Origin: Tubiluchus corallicola
Lineage: Eukaryota; Priapulida; Priapulimorpha; Priapulimorphida; Tubiluchidae
Direction: 5' to 3'
DNA length: 64,000 nt
Assembly: GCA_030141605.1 (NCBI GenBank)
Contig: JAQGDQ010000285.1
Coordinates: 62,001-126,000 of the forward strand
Below, one piece after another: positions 1 to 11,308 of the stretch. Below the pieces are notes generated by a model. It did not search any database, had not been told where the DNA came from, and was given only the letters and a program-made list of their open reading frames with translations. Position 1 is the first letter of the stretch. The number at the start of each line of letters is the position of its first letter. The position numbers and the translations under genes are program-made.

Positions 1-147
1 TGCCAACTTCGCTTAACGTCCAAGTTTTTAGCAAAACAAAATATTTATATTTGCATAGACATACATGTATTAATGTACCTGTTTATAGTGCCAAGATCAC
101 TATAACGCCAACTTTTTTGCAGTCCCAAATTAGGCCGTTTTACTATA
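1..147 (-). mobile_element. Partial MITE, second copy of the 30204-30372 element
   Basis: Read on the minus strand, this stretch matches the MITE at 30204-30372. Both share a block reading GGGACTGCAAAAAAGTTGGC and a related terminal repeat (here TATAGTAAAACGGCC, there TATACAGTCAAACCGCC). The other end lies outside the window or has decayed. It sits in the intron just upstream of the last ZNHIT6 exon. The match is seen directly; calling it a MITE is inference from the inverted-repeat ends of the better copy. Confidence 0.6.
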
Positions 148-218
148 CTTTTGCTATGCTTTTACCCAAATCTCAACTTTTATTGCCAAAAAATTCTATA
201 CAACTTTTCTCTTTGTAG

Positions 219-942
219 GTGTTTTGTTTGTGAGGAACAAGCTGCGGCATATTGCTGTCCAGCTTGTGAATTACGAACTTGTTCCTTGAAATGTGTGAGG
301 CAACATAAGCAGCAATATCATTGTACGGGACAGCGTGACAAGACAAAATACATTGGACTTCAGGCAATGAATGATCTCACACTTCTGAATGACTATCGTT
401 TGTTGGAATCAATAGGACGTGTCTGTGACAATGCCCAGCGCGACAGTTTGGCACATGCGCCAGTGAACTCTTTTTATGAGAAGAAAATGATCACTAAAGC
501 TAGGCAAAAAGGCATGGAACTTCTTATGCTTCCAAAACAGTTTAGAATTTGTCGTGAAAATACAACGTTTTTTAGCCACAAGCTGCATGTTTTCTTTTGG
601 CATATAGAGTTGATTTTTCCAGCTGTAAATGGCAGGTTTATTGAGAAAAAGCAGCACGAAGAAACAAAGTTGAAGACGGTCCTTTATAAATATTTTTCCA
701 TTAGCTCAGATAACTGTACAATTAGCCAGAAACTAGGAAAGCATTATGAAAATTGCGGCTTGGACAATGTTTGTGTGTTTATGCCTGATGTACCAAATGA
801 ACGAAATGTAAATGCTTCTTATACTAAGTTGGACATTAATGAAAGTATTGTTGCTAATCTCAAGGGTAAGAAGGTGCTAGAGCATCCTAAATTGTACATT
901 GTTTTGCCTCATGAGGTTGCAAAATACAGTAAAGATAGCTAG
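219..942 (+). CDS. ZNHIT6: ZNHIT6/BCD1 homologue, last coding exon (HIT zinc finger)
   Basis: Box C/D snoRNA protein 1 is an assembly factor for box C/D snoRNPs in the nucleus. The exon follows a good acceptor (ctttgtag, AG at 217-218) and opens with a HIT-type zinc finger: CFVC, then CPAC, then CSLKCVRQHK and a final His/Cys pair, within the first 40 residues. It is followed by the family signature RDKTKYIGL and NDYRLLESIGRV, then a long conserved region with NTTFF and FWHIELIFP, and a C-terminal HPKLYIVLP, which corresponds to the EYPTLHVVL end of the vertebrate protein. The first base completes a split codon (phase 2), so earlier exons lie to the left of the window. About 240 residues are present, ending at TAG 940-942. 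No frameshift is visible. Identification is firm. Confidence 0.93.
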
Positions 943-1073
943 TGACAATTGCAGCTGTTTCATTGCTAGATTTGCTGTCCTGGTTTTTGCTAAATCATGT
1001 ACCTAAATACTTATATTTTTAGAATGTCTTACCTGTAACCTGCTATTACTGTGAAGATTTTTAAGTACAGAAA

Positions 1074-1079
1074 AATAAA
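1074..1079 (+). terminator. Poly(A) signal AATAAA of ZNHIT6
   Basis: A canonical AATAAA lies about 135 bp after the ZNHIT6 stop codon, in the same orientation, and gives a short 3' UTR. It is the first canonical hexamer after the stop, so it is the likely cleavage signal. Confidence 0.6.
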
Positions 1080-1857
1080 GCAGTAAAATTTAGTTGTTTG
1101 CAAACCACATTTGTTTATTTTTGCCTATGCATGTCAAGTTTTTACTATGAATTAGAAGCAGAATAATTTTTTCTGGCGACAATACCATAATTTGCATCAT
1201 TTTCCAAAAAACTTTGTTTTATGGAGAAGAGAAATATAAGTATTGACGTGATAATCGTTCAGGGACAATTAAATCTGCTCAAGGACCAATCCCACAGAAA
1301 TAGCTACATGTATAAGAATCTATTGAATGATAAATAATTTCTTTTAACTTTTTATGGCGGTCAAGTGTGAGAGCTGTTTTTTTGGCATTTGGTGTAACAT
1401 GCGGTCATATAAACAACATATAAACATTCAAACAAATACAGATTTGTGCATTTCTGTATTAGCTGAAGATTGTAATTTAATTGTAATTACATGTATTAAT
1501 GTGACTGAGCAGACCTGAAAATGACAATACAGCTGCATAAGTTAATGGCCACCTCGAAAAGAAAAAGAGATCGAGGGATGGATGAAAAGGAGGAAAGTGA
1601 AGAAAAGCACAGAGAACCAGAGTAGCTGTCTCGATGTGAAGACTAATGCTGCGCTGACACCAGTGACAACGGCGAGGATGACAGTGACAAAATAGTAATA
1701 ATAATAATGATAATAATATCTGTTTCTATTGTCGTCATCAAAATTGTCATTATCATTAATTGAGTTGTATAGCAGAAGCTGTTGAAGATCACTGATAAGA
1801 ACTACATGTAATAACTAACAGTATCAGCCATGAAGTTTATTCGTTTATTGTATAAAT
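1080..1857. other. Intergenic spacer, no gene seen
   Basis: AT-rich spacer with a short irregular (AAT)n stretch near 1694-1717 and a purine-rich patch at 1555-1620. No open frame with coding character, RNA gene or recognisable element was found. Confidence 0.5.
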
Positions 1858-2205
1858 TTTTCCTTGTGAAAAAATCACGCCTATGACAGTAATTGTCCAG
1901 AACAATTAACGTGAAGAAAGCTCACACAATGGCGCAATGCAATGCACGCACGTATGGAGATTATCACAGTTTGGCAGTTTTCCCTTGTGAAAAGTTACGC
2001 CTCATTACCAAGAGCAATTAAAGGTAAGAAAGCATACACTGTGGCGGAAACGCAACACACGCATGTATCACAGTAAGAGTTTGACAGTTCCAACTTCCAT
2101 CTCATGAAAAATTACACCGAGTCATTACCAAGAGCAATTAACGGAAAGAAAATGCACACAATCGCACAAATGCAACATAAATATAACACTGTAACTGCAA
2201 ACGGT
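1858..2205 (+). repeat. Three tandem copies of a ~120-bp unit
   Basis: Three diverged units in a row begin near 1858, 1978 and 2100. Each contains, in order, a CTTGTGAAAA or CTCATGAAAA start followed by a (T)TACGCC-like block, CATTACCAAGAGCAATTAA (units 2 and 3; a decayed form in unit 1), GTAAGAAAGC or GGAAAGAAAA, a CACAC block, and a GCAA..CACACGCATGTAT block. The short open frame over the third unit is a by-product of the repeat. Confidence 0.7.
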
Positions 2206-2336
2206 TATAGTCCACGCTGTCACGCAAAAACATGTTTCCCCCAGGGCTTACATAACCTATATGATCATCCAGAGAGCCGTCATCCTAAACACTAAGGATA
2301 ATTGTTTTTTTATATTAAATGATGCTGTTATTTTTC

Positions 2337-4496
2337 TCACATTGTTCCAGGTATAATGTTATAGCTTTTCAAAAGAGGTATGTATTTTTGGCTATTGAGG
2401 TGCATGAAGTCATATCCCACACGCTCTAAATATTCCCCACATTGTTTTTCTATTGTAAGTATTTGAGTTTTCGATAAATCGCTTCGCCATTCTTCTGCTG
2501 TTTTTGTAGAATTTCTCCTAAAGGTGCCCATGATTGTTTCCCGTCGTCGCTTAGTATCTCCAAGCGCGTTCTTCTTCAAGTAGCGCTCAGTCTCAGCTGT
2601 GTAGTTCAAACCAACAAAGTTGAATAATTCTTTGGTTTTGTTAATAGGATCACTGGCTATATCTTCATATTTTATGATTTTCAATACATCATCGGGTAGA
2701 TTTAGCCTTGTCGCACTATCATAATTATCCATCATATCATAACACAGCCTCGAAGGAAATTTTGTATTATTTTTAACCTGTTGCCAACCAAGTTTCATTC
2801 TTGACCTCAATATCCCTCTAGGATCTCGAATCATGTGCAAGATTTTGACGATATAACCAGGTTGGTTTAATAGAGAAGCCACATCCAAGACATGAAGCCG
2901 TAAAATTTTATAAACATGAACGTTGTAGCTCTGACATGCTGTTTTCCACTGTTCAGAGGAAGATAAATTATTCTTTGATACTTTTCTACATTTAGATACA
3001 CGTGCCTCCAGGTCTTCGTTGTCACAGTTCTTTTCTCTTGCCATGGCTCGACTTCGATACACTGAATGTCTAAATTCCTGGTAAGCAGTAAAGTTTGCTA
3101 AATAACCGTCGGCGTAATTGCATGTAGAAAGTTTCTTCAGGAGTTTTTGACCTTCCGCTATCATCGAACCGCTGTGCCGATACTTGCCATAGCCGGCAGA
3201 AAATAAGTTAACTTGAGGAAACCAGATGGGCTCAAATACGTAAAAGACATCGGGGTGATTGTTGAAGATGTCGCCAACAAATGTTGAACCACCTCGTTTG
3301 TAAGCTGAAAGATGATAAAAAAATAAAGTTAGTTGATAGCGTTTGAGAAATCAAAAACAGTGATGGGTATGCATTTATGAATGTAGATTTTTGGTACACT
3401 TGCAAAATCTGTTAGAATGCTTTTAAATTTACTGGCAAAGTGACTGATTTTGGCAGATTTGTGGTTGTCATTCTCCGACCTTCATTCGGTCGTCATCTAT
3501 CTGTAAGCTATATGTACATCAGAATCAGATTTCATTGTGCTGTACGTACCTAAAAAATATATAAGTGTTTTCTTCCTTGTTGTGTTTCCTTTTTCCTGTT
3601 CAGAGTCATCTCGTTTCGAGAAATTAGGATTCTGAAGTCTTGTCATAGTTACATCAAATTCTTGGGTATCTAGAAAATCAGCATGCGATACAGCACCAAT
3701 GAGATAGGATTATTAAATCCTGGCATGGACATCTGTCTACCATCAAATCATATGAAATGGAGCTTGCTTACGTGGCAGAAATGTTTAATAACATTAATAA
3801 AAAAAGATGGCACAATGTTTTTAGCAACTGTTTTTGAAGTTGGTAGAACAATGATATTTCATGATAACTTATTAACAGCTAGTGGAACCTTGTCCTAGTA
3901 CGTATTTCGAATGTGTTGTGAAATTCCAGCTAGGTGCCTTGTTACCCTGATGGTTATTAGAGTCAACTTATGGGACATTTAAGAGAGCTGATACTTCTTG
4001 TGCGCTAGTAATATTTTCATGAGTAGTTCGTCTTGGTGCTGCTTTCACAATGCACATTTTTGCAAAGTAGAGCACTGTACGGCTCCATTATGCGCAGTAA
4101 CATAGGATGCGTGCAGTGTGTACCAAACATCTTCACGGGCTGAATGACTTTTATCCAAATATAATTGAAATGTTAGCATAAGTAATTGTTGGCCCATTAT
4201 AATACATGTAGCATCCCCAGCTCCCAAGTCTATGTATGCACGTTAATGGCGCCATTGTGGGTTAATAGGCAACTAATTCCCCGTTACAATTACCTGTTCT
4301 GTCTACCTTATCCAGTCAATAAATCTGTCCTTTATTTAGTGTGCTTTAATTATCTGGACAGCAAAAATGTCTGCATCTGAACAGCTTTCACAAAAATTGT
4401 TGTTTGAAACTTGTGTCATCACACGCGCAATGATATGGCTTTTGAGTTTTGACATGGCTTCATAGAAATAGTAACTTGCATTGCAGTAGACTATTT

Positions 4497-4527
<31 letters not shown>

Positions 4528-5047
4528 GTCACTGCACGTTCAAAACGAGCATGTGCAGATGTCGTTAAATTGATCTTGATTTTAATAATGAACCTGTACT
4601 GGCCAGCTTCTCCGGCACTGAAGTCAGAATGACACATTTGGTGTTCAGATTTCAAGGAAGAGGACATATTACTTTATACCAAGACTGTTTAGATTTAAAA
4701 ATTTTGACATCGTTCGCATGAGCTAAATCCCACGATTCGACCCGTTTGATTCAAACGATCCCAAATAAGGCAATCTTTGTTTCAGACTTGATGGTAGTGA
4801 GACCCTTAGCACAATTTGATACCTTTGATACGTTGAGCTTTTTTTCGTATTCATGCGCCCGTGAAAATGTTACACACAAATAATTATTAGGTACATAAAA
4901 AGCACAAAATAACTTACAGTCCTGAACAGGAGTTACGCGAACATGTTTTCCTTGTACATCGATTTTGTCAATGCTAGGCCCAAACTTAATGAAACATAGA
5001 CTGCAAATGAAGGCTAGCGCAATGAGTGAAGGAAATCGTCTCTTCAT
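2337..5047 (-). CDS. Carbohydrate sulfotransferase (CHST1-7-like, type II Golgi membrane enzyme)
   Basis: The enzyme transfers sulfate from PAPS to a sugar hydroxyl on glycans, in the Golgi lumen. Three coding exons on the minus strand fit perfectly: 5047-4918, 3669-3550 and 3304-2337 (130+120+968 nt, 405 aa, stop TGA 2339-2337). Donors are GTAAGT and GTACGT, acceptors TTTCTAG and TTTCAG, both introns phase 1. The protein starts MKRR, then a hydrophobic signal anchor (about residues 5-22), a short stem, and the 5'-PAPS loop across the exon 2/3 junction (YFLG|AYKRGGSTFVGDIFN), followed by VFYVFEPIW. The 3'-phosphate loop is IRDPRGILRSRMKLGW. These are hallmarks of the galactose/GalNAc/GlcNAc-6-O-sulfotransferase branch, which is usually about 380-480 aa. 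The exact acceptor sugar cannot be told. The ATG at 5047 directly follows a TTTTTTAG, so a 5' UTR intron may end there. Confidence 0.92.
4498..4523. repeat. (GA)n microsatellite
   Basis: About 13 uninterrupted GA units inside intron 1 of the sulfotransferase gene. Confidence 0.95.
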
Positions 5048-5379
5048 CACCTAAAAAAATTAGTTCAATTGTTTGATAGTATACCTGTTTTGAAATCAGA
5101 ATCTGTACCTGTACGTTCAACGTCACCGTTTTGTGCATTACTCTATTATGTGATTGAAGCCAACTAGACGAAATTTTTGCTTGTTGAGTTCGTCCAGGCA
5201 TTCCGCTCTAAGCTGTCGAGTTGTGCAGACGTTCTCGTGTCGTAACGATGGTCTAGTAGTCATGGTGTTTGCTTGTAGAAAAGAAGTCTGTCAGCATGGT
5301 GTATGACGTATATGATAGCTGCTTGTTAACGATGATACTTACCTGTTTGTCTGACACTGATGGAACTTACCTGTTACTG

Positions 5380-7320
5380 ATGAGTATGATGTATGAAGTA
5401 TTGTACACCCCTGTACGACCTATACTGTTTACACAGCGTTTAAAGGAAATTTGTCGATAGCTGCTATATAAGTATGGTACCAACATGAATCCAGAAAAGC
5501 GGATGTAGTGTGGCAGGCTTGTGGCGATGGCGACTGTGTGGCCACAAAACCTATAAAGACGAAAATTTGCCCGTGTATAGCCAGTATGGCGGACATTACT
5601 GACTGCGAATAAGACGACGTAATCTGCATTATTTGGCAACAACGAAAAGAAAACCCTCACTATAACAGTCCTGTACACTTTCTGAAATTTCAATCATATT
5701 TAAGGTGTCAAAAAACGCCAATTCTTTGCCACTAGTAGCACAAGGACAGTTCTATTTTTAGTGTTAACCACGTGATTCAAAATGGCTTCCTTCAAGAGTT
5801 ACTGTTTCCCAAAGTTGAAAATGTTGATTTTATTGTCATAAGTACTAAGTATGGTACCAACATGGGCTTAGTAAAACGGCCGCAGCGCGTAAAGCGTTTG
5901 CAGGTGGCAGCTGCGTGGCACATGGTTAGCGTGATGCCGGAAGACTTTATTCAAGAGATATGGCTTCCCAAATTAGGCATTTCGATACCTTCGTCTCATT
6001 TAATAAAGGAAACATCTCGTTTATGCGTTTGCAAAATTTCAGTTGAACAAAAGCGGAGGAAAAATTTTCAGCACAACGCATCTTATTTTTTTTCACTGAG
6101 AATCCAATGATATATAGTACGTCTCTGTACAACTTATGGCTTTCTTTTAGGGAGCGTTTAAAAGAAACCATGTTGATACTTGCTACATAAGTATGGTACC
6201 GACATGTGTCTAGTAAAACGGCCGTAGCGTGGCCGGCCTGCGGCGGTGGCGACTGCGTGGCTCATCATTGAATAGAGAATTGACAGGATAGTCACCACTG
6301 GGCGTCATCGTGGTAAGTGGTGCTTCTTGTAGGAGTAATGGTTTATCAAAAACGGACATATATTGACGATTTTCTTGTCATAACTCAAGCGGGTCAAAGG
6401 ATCACGACCAGAAATTGTAAGTTAACACGGCTCTTTAGCTTAGCCACAAGCACTCCGAATTTCGCCAAGTAGCACTGTATAATTTTTGCGTTATTCTAAA
6501 AAGATGCGTATCTCGGAAACTAAGCATCGCAGAGCAAACATTTTACCAGATTCTGAATGTTCACATTTTCGGTGTCTAGCATTTTATTTGTTGTACATCT
6601 AACATCGTCATTTTGTGGTTAAACGAAATTCGATTCGCAATTGCGAAATAGTTCTTCTTAGTCTACATTTCTTTGCGACTCAAATGATGTATCGCACGTC
6701 ACTGTACGACTTTAAAGGGAACTTTGCAGTTTTTGCTATTGTCGTATACGTTACGTACATTAAGCATAGTACCGACAATGGCATGTTTGAGGCCCAGCAA
6801 AACGGCAACGGTTCAGCGTTCAACAAAACTGAGCCGGTTACTGATAGCCAGGGCATAGCGCTTTATATGTTTTTCCATTTGACTAGATGGCACTTTTTTG
6901 CAGGAGTAATTGCTTCTCAAAGATAGACGTATTTTGACGATTTTGGGTCATAACCCAGGCGGGTCAAAGAGTCACGACTGAAATTACAAGCAAAAGTGGT
7001 TCTCTATGCTAGCCATAAGCACACTAAATTTGGTGGAGTAGCTATGTCTAATTTTTGAGTTATATTCTAAAAAGATGCGTATCTCGGAAACTAACCATGG
7101 CAGAACGAAAATAACAGCAGACTCTGAATTTCAAATTTTCGACCGGACATCCTATTTATTCCCATTTTTGGCTAAACGAAACTCGACGCGCAATTTTGAT
7201 ACAGTGCATCAGATTCTACGTTTTATGGCGAATCCAATGATATATGGCGCGCCTCTCTGTTACTTATATCTTCCGTTTAAAAAGCGTTTAAATGAAATGT
7301 CGATACCTAAATGTTAATGG
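5380..7320 (+). repeat. Degenerate tandem array of ~570-bp units
   Basis: Related blocks recur in one orientation. A block reading AATCCAATGATATAT or similar, then TGTAC.ACTT, GCGTTTAAA and ATAAGTATGGTACC.ACATG, occurs at about 5395-5520, 6105-6215, 6680-6785 and 7215-7315; a partial copy is at 5845-5930. The tail of that block, AGTAAAACGGCCG.AGCG..., followed by a GGCGACTGCGTGGC block, occurs at about 5520, 5870 and 6210. A second block, AAAAAGATGCGTATCTCGGAAACTAA, is at 6499 and 7070, and a third around GGGTCAAAG.ATCACGAC at 6390 and 6960. The spacing of 545-575 bp between the last copies suggests an old tandem duplication of a mobile or satellite unit. The short open frames here are not convincing genes. 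Confidence 0.7.
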
Positions 7321-7344
7321 TGATTTCATTATTAGTCGTGATTA

Positions 7345-7845
7345 CATTGGCGAAAGATAGACTGGCGAAAAGGCAGACTGGCGAAAAAGTAGATTGGCGA
7401 AAAACTAGACTGGCGAAAAAGTAGACTGGCGAAAAGGTAGACAGGCGAAATGTTAACTGGCGTAAAGGTAGACTGGCGAAAAAGTAGACTGGCGAGAAAG
7501 TAAACTGGCGAGAAAGTAGACAAGCGAAATGTTAACTAGCGTAAAGGTAGACTAGCGAAAAAGTAGACAGGCGAAAAGGTAGACTGGCGTAAAGGCAGAC
7601 TGGCGAAAAAGCAGACTGGCGAAAAAGTAGACTGGCGAAAAAGTAGACTGGCGTAAAGGTAGACTGGCGAAAAAGTACACAGGCGAAATGTTAACTGGCG
7701 TAAAGGTAGACTGGCGAAAAAGTGGACTGGCGAAAAAGTAGACTGGCGAGAAAGTAGACAGGCGAAATGTTAACTGGCGTAAAGGTAGACTGGCGAAAAA
7801 GTAGACTGGCGAAAACGTAGACTGGCGAAAAAGTAGACTGGCGAC
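7345..7845 (+). repeat. Minisatellite, ~16-bp 'gtagactggcgaaaaa' units
   Basis: About 31 head-to-tail copies of a 16-bp unit close to GTAGACTGGCGAAAAA. Variants include TGTTAACTGGCGTAAAG and GTAGACAGGCGAAA. The variants recur in a set order (plain, plain, AGGCGAAATGTTAACTGGCG, plain), a higher-order period of several units. It abuts the LINE fragment on its right. Confidence 0.95.
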
Positions 7846-8526
7846 ATCCAGCCCCTACTAAATCAAAAGCACCAATGTCACAGAGCTTTTATAAACAACC
7901 CCAAGCGTCCAGCAAAGAAAACTGCCTTCACCAATGCCAAAAGAAAAGTCCAAAAGGAGCTCAGAGCCATGCAGGACTCCTGGCTAAGTGCGAAAGCTGA
8001 CCAAATCCAAACCTTCGCAGACAGAAAGGACCAAAAGAACTTTTATCAGGCTCTCAACGCTATTTACGGTCCAAGTCTGGCACAACACCAATTCTCGGTG
8101 CCGATAGTTCAACGCTTCTTACTGAAAGTGATAAGATTCTCCAACGCTGGGCTGAACACTTCAACATCATTCTAAATCGACCATCCTCAATAAATGACGA
8201 GGCCATAGAAAGACTACCCCAAGTCTCTACCAACAGATCTCTTGAAAATCCCCCATCAGATAAAGAGGTAGAGAAAGCCATAAAGAGCCTGTCCAGTGGC
8301 TCCGTATTTGCGGTAATTGTTTGTTATTAATTTAATTTTGATCTGTTTTCCTATTCAAATCTTTATTTAGTTCTAACAATATTTGCTCGCCATGCTGAAA
8401 TTAGTAGACTCACTATTTAGGGATGGCAGAGTAGATGACCTTTTGGTCTTTCGCCATCCCGCCCTTCTTTAATCTTTGTAAATCATTGTTATACTATCTA
8501 CGATTGTTATTTTGAAGGCAAAAATA
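7846..8526 (+). mobile_element. 5'-truncated non-LTR retrotransposon (RT linker region plus 3' end)
   Basis: In one frame with small shifts, about 7925-8320 reads as the segment just before the reverse-transcriptase domain of CR1/RTE-like LINEs: KRKVQKELRAMQDSWLS, then ADRKDQKNFYQALNAIYGP, then GADSSTLLTESDKILQRWAEH and FNIILNRPSS, and EKAIKSLSSG. That is the typical 'W..HF..LLNRPS' and 'E..KAIK.L..GK' sequence. The catalytic RT core is missing: the sequence jumps to a 3' tail at about 8330. The tail holds a stem-loop (8419-8460) and ends in AAAATAAA plus (TTA)n. It is a dead, internally deleted copy. Confidence 0.8.
8419..8460 (+). other. 3'-end stem-loop of the LINE
   Basis: GGGATGGC pairs with GCCATCCC, and inside it GACC TTTT GGTC forms a second stem. 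A related motif lies on the minus strand near 26065-26015 (CTGGTCTTTCACCACCCCGCC), also just before a retroposon tail. LINE 3' hairpins are commonly the recognition site of the element's own reverse transcriptase; that role is inferred. Confidence 0.6.
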
Positions 8527-8629
<103 letters not shown>

Positions 8630-8639
8630 ACTGGCGAAA

Positions 8640-9160
8640 CGACATAGACAATCATCGTGAACACACAAGTTTGCTCAGTGAGTACGTTTATTCTTAAACG
8701 CATTAACTTTTTTGATTTGCTTATAAATAGACCTAACACATTAATTATTTACAGCATCCTCTTCAGAAATGGCTTATTTTGTTAGTTACTTCTTCCCTGA
8801 TGCGTTCATGCCACACGTTGTAAAGCACCATATTTGTTTGTTTATTGTATGACTCACTGAAGCAGTATCCGAGTCCGTCTTTACCCAAGGGCCTATGCTA
8901 ATGTCGGACAATGGAATTTTTGTGCCCGACTTTAGCCTGAATTAATTGCTTGTGTAGATAATTAACACAAATCTTTGCCCATGTGAATCAAAACTTAAAA
9001 ATAACATGATTTTAATTGTTTTAGAAACATGGGGTCATCGTTATCAAAACGGCTGGAAAGAAGGAAAACTGCAAATGTAAAAAACTTAAAGAATAAGATA
9101 GGAAAACTTTATAGCAGAATATATAAGAGTATATAGCAGAATATAAAACAGAATTCATAT
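8640..9160. other. Spacer, nothing recognised
   Basis: AT-rich unique-looking DNA without coding frames or identifiable elements. Confidence 0.5.
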
Positions 9161-9230
9161 GTTTGTTGTTCTTGTTGTTGTTGTTGTTGTTTATTGGACA
9201 CACACACGCACGCACGCACGCGCGCACGCA

Positions 9231-9309
<79 letters not shown>

Positions 9310-9310
9310 T
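9161..9310. repeat. Compound microsatellite (GTT)n-(CACG)n-(CA)n-(TA)n
   Basis: A TTG-rich stretch at 9168-9192 is followed by CACACACG and CACG tetramers (9201-9250), then about 22 CA units (9250-9293) and a short TA run. The CGCGCG-bearing centre followed by CA and TA is a strong Z-DNA-prone sequence. Confidence 0.95.
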
Positions 9311-10125
9311 CAAACAAGGTCAAAGGCAATTCAATGTGTGGGACTACAGTAAAAGGTGAAAATGTGAATATAGGTTCAAAGAAACAGAATTCTTATGTTT
9401 GTTCTTGTTGTTGTTTATTAGACATAAAAATGTATGTATGTTTATACATTAGTAAAAGTACAAACAGTTTTCGTCTTTAATTTTTGCTATTTTTTGCTGT
9501 TTTTTAATAGTGGTTAGCATCGTGCTTTTCAGGAAAATAAGTTTCTGGTAGAGAAATTCACAGGCGAAAAATATGAAGGAAAAACTGAGTTTATAAGCAC
9601 CTGTCCTGCACATACAAGGTGCACAAAAATCCAAGTGGGCAGTAAGAGCCGAATCCACAAAACTCGAAAGTTTTGAAATACTGTATGATATCTGCACGTG
9701 AGACAGTTGGAATAACTATTTACTGACGAGAAAAGTTTAGTCAAAATATTGAACTTTTGAAAGAGTTAATGCTGTTGCAATTATAATGTAAAAGACTTAT
9801 AAGCCTATATATGTAAAAATTTATAAAAAGATCTATTTACATATTGACATAAACAACATTTTACTACCAAAAAAGTGTAGAAGATTAGATCAAGAGCATG
9901 TTCATTAAAGATGCCTAATGACCAAATTTACATGTAGGCCTAAATATATAAAAGTAAAACGCATTTTTATTATAAATACAATAGGTGTAATTTTTATGAG
10001 AGTAAATAAGTTGCTCAATATAGCAGCCAGGTAATATATAAAATGCATGTAGAAAGATCTTAAGAAGGATCTATAAGTATAATGGCCTAAATAATGATGT
10101 ATGAAATATATGTATATGATAAATA
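9311..10125. other. Spacer, nothing recognised
   Basis: AT-rich. A sentence-like repeat of the sequence before the microsatellite (CAGAATTC.TATGTTTGTTCTTGTTGTTG) recurs at 9386-9418, showing a local duplication. No gene is visible. Confidence 0.5.
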
Positions 10126-10234
10126 GAGACAACAATAACAATAACAATAACAGTAACAATAACGATAACGACGACGACGACGACGACGACGACGATGATG
10201 ATGATGATGATGATGATGATAATAATAATTGTTA
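10126..10234. repeat. Compound trinucleotide array (AACAAT)n-(ACG)n-(ATG)n-(ATA)n
   Basis: The repeat unit grades from ACAATA to ACGATA, to about nine ACG units, then nine ATG units, then ATA. This is a stepwise series of single-base unit changes. Confidence 0.95.
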
Positions 10235-10959
10235 ACAGGCCTACATAAATTGTATTTAGCTCGTAGGCTTATAATTTTTTTTACCTTAACCCAGTTTTAC
10301 TCTGCGGAAGAATAAGACTGAGAAGCAGAAGTGAGATGCGTTTGTCATTTATACCGTTATTCTTTTGACACTTTTGGCAAAGCATGCAATTAGCATGTGC
10401 ATTCGCAGCGACCTGGACTATTCTACTACTTTCGTCATGAAAATAAAACTGTTAGTGAACAATTGCCATCTAACTTTTTGTTTTATGAGAATAAAAATAC
10501 AGACTTTACAAAAACACGCCTGGACTTACCTAGGTCGAAGACCCTCAAAATATCACACACACACAAAATTTGTGGAAACTGCAATGTGGTTACGTAGACT
10601 TCGCATTTTCACGCACGGGCATTAGTTTATATTATTCCGCTGGTTATAGTGGAGTTGTTGCAAGTAATCAATTGTCCAAAGATTTTGTTCACTGCTATGC
10701 AATATTAATTATATAATTAGCTAATTAGCCACATAGTTCACCATTCGTACTTCGAAGTGTATATGTGATGTGCATGCTAGGCATGTTAGTAAGGAATGAA
10801 AAGTAATAAATAATGCACTATTAGTAATGCTTATGCGAGAATGGCTTCCAATTGGTAAAAGTGTCTAAACAGGATGCAAACTGCATTATTGTGAATATTA
10901 TTGTGCATTATTGTGCTATTGTGAATTATTATTATATTCTCGTGTATTAGTTGGATTTT

Positions 10960-10962
<3 letters not shown>
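10235..10962. other. Spacer, nothing recognised
   Basis: Mixed AT-rich DNA. A short block GCATTATTGTGAATATTATTGTGCATTATTG (near 10883-10925) is internally repetitive. No gene found. Confidence 0.5.

Positions 10963-11026
<64 letters not shown>
10963..11026. repeat. (AAT)n microsatellite
   Basis: About 21 AAT units that form the tail of the minus-strand SINE. Confidence 0.95.
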
Positions 11027-11027
<1 letters not shown>

Positions 11028-11308
11028 CAACGGCAACAACAACAATTTTTATTTAAAGTCGACATTTGGATGAATCAATAAATTGAGGCTCAAAGAGCTT
11101 TTTGCCAACTGTATAATAACAAATCTAAAACTACACAACAGAGACTATTATTAACCCACTTTTACTCTAAATACCACGCGCCAGGCAGGGCAAAAGCAGG
11201 TAAGATTTTTAATGTTTTTAGTATGACCTGTCGCAGTATCGAAATCACGGCCTCCCAGACGAAAAGCAAACGCGTTACCATTAGACTATATCGTCTGTTT
11301 TTTTTTTA
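10963..11308 (-). mobile_element. tRNA-derived SINE with (ATT)n tail
   Basis: Minus strand. A tRNA-like head lies at about 11295-11225, with an A-box region (TAGTCTAATGGTAACGCG) and a B-box region (GATTTCGATACTG) spaced as in tRNA genes. The acceptor and T stems are too degraded for a working tRNA. A body of about 190 bp follows, including AAAAGCTCTTTGAGCCT, a block reminiscent of the conserved 3' domains of animal SINEs. The element ends in TTGTTGTTGCCGTTG then (ATT)n at 11026-10963. Order, orientation and tail all fit one retroposed SINE. Confidence 0.75.

Noticed and set aside
5367-6171. Overlapping open frames in the 5.3-6.2 kb region
   Set aside because: They fall on the degenerate tandem units and are not kept open in sister units.
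9021-9480. Cys-Val and His-Thr open frames
   Set aside because: They are translations of the CA/CACG microsatellite.
11225-11295. tRNA gene on the minus strand
   Set aside because: A- and B-box regions are present but the acceptor and T stems do not pair, and a SINE body and tail follow.
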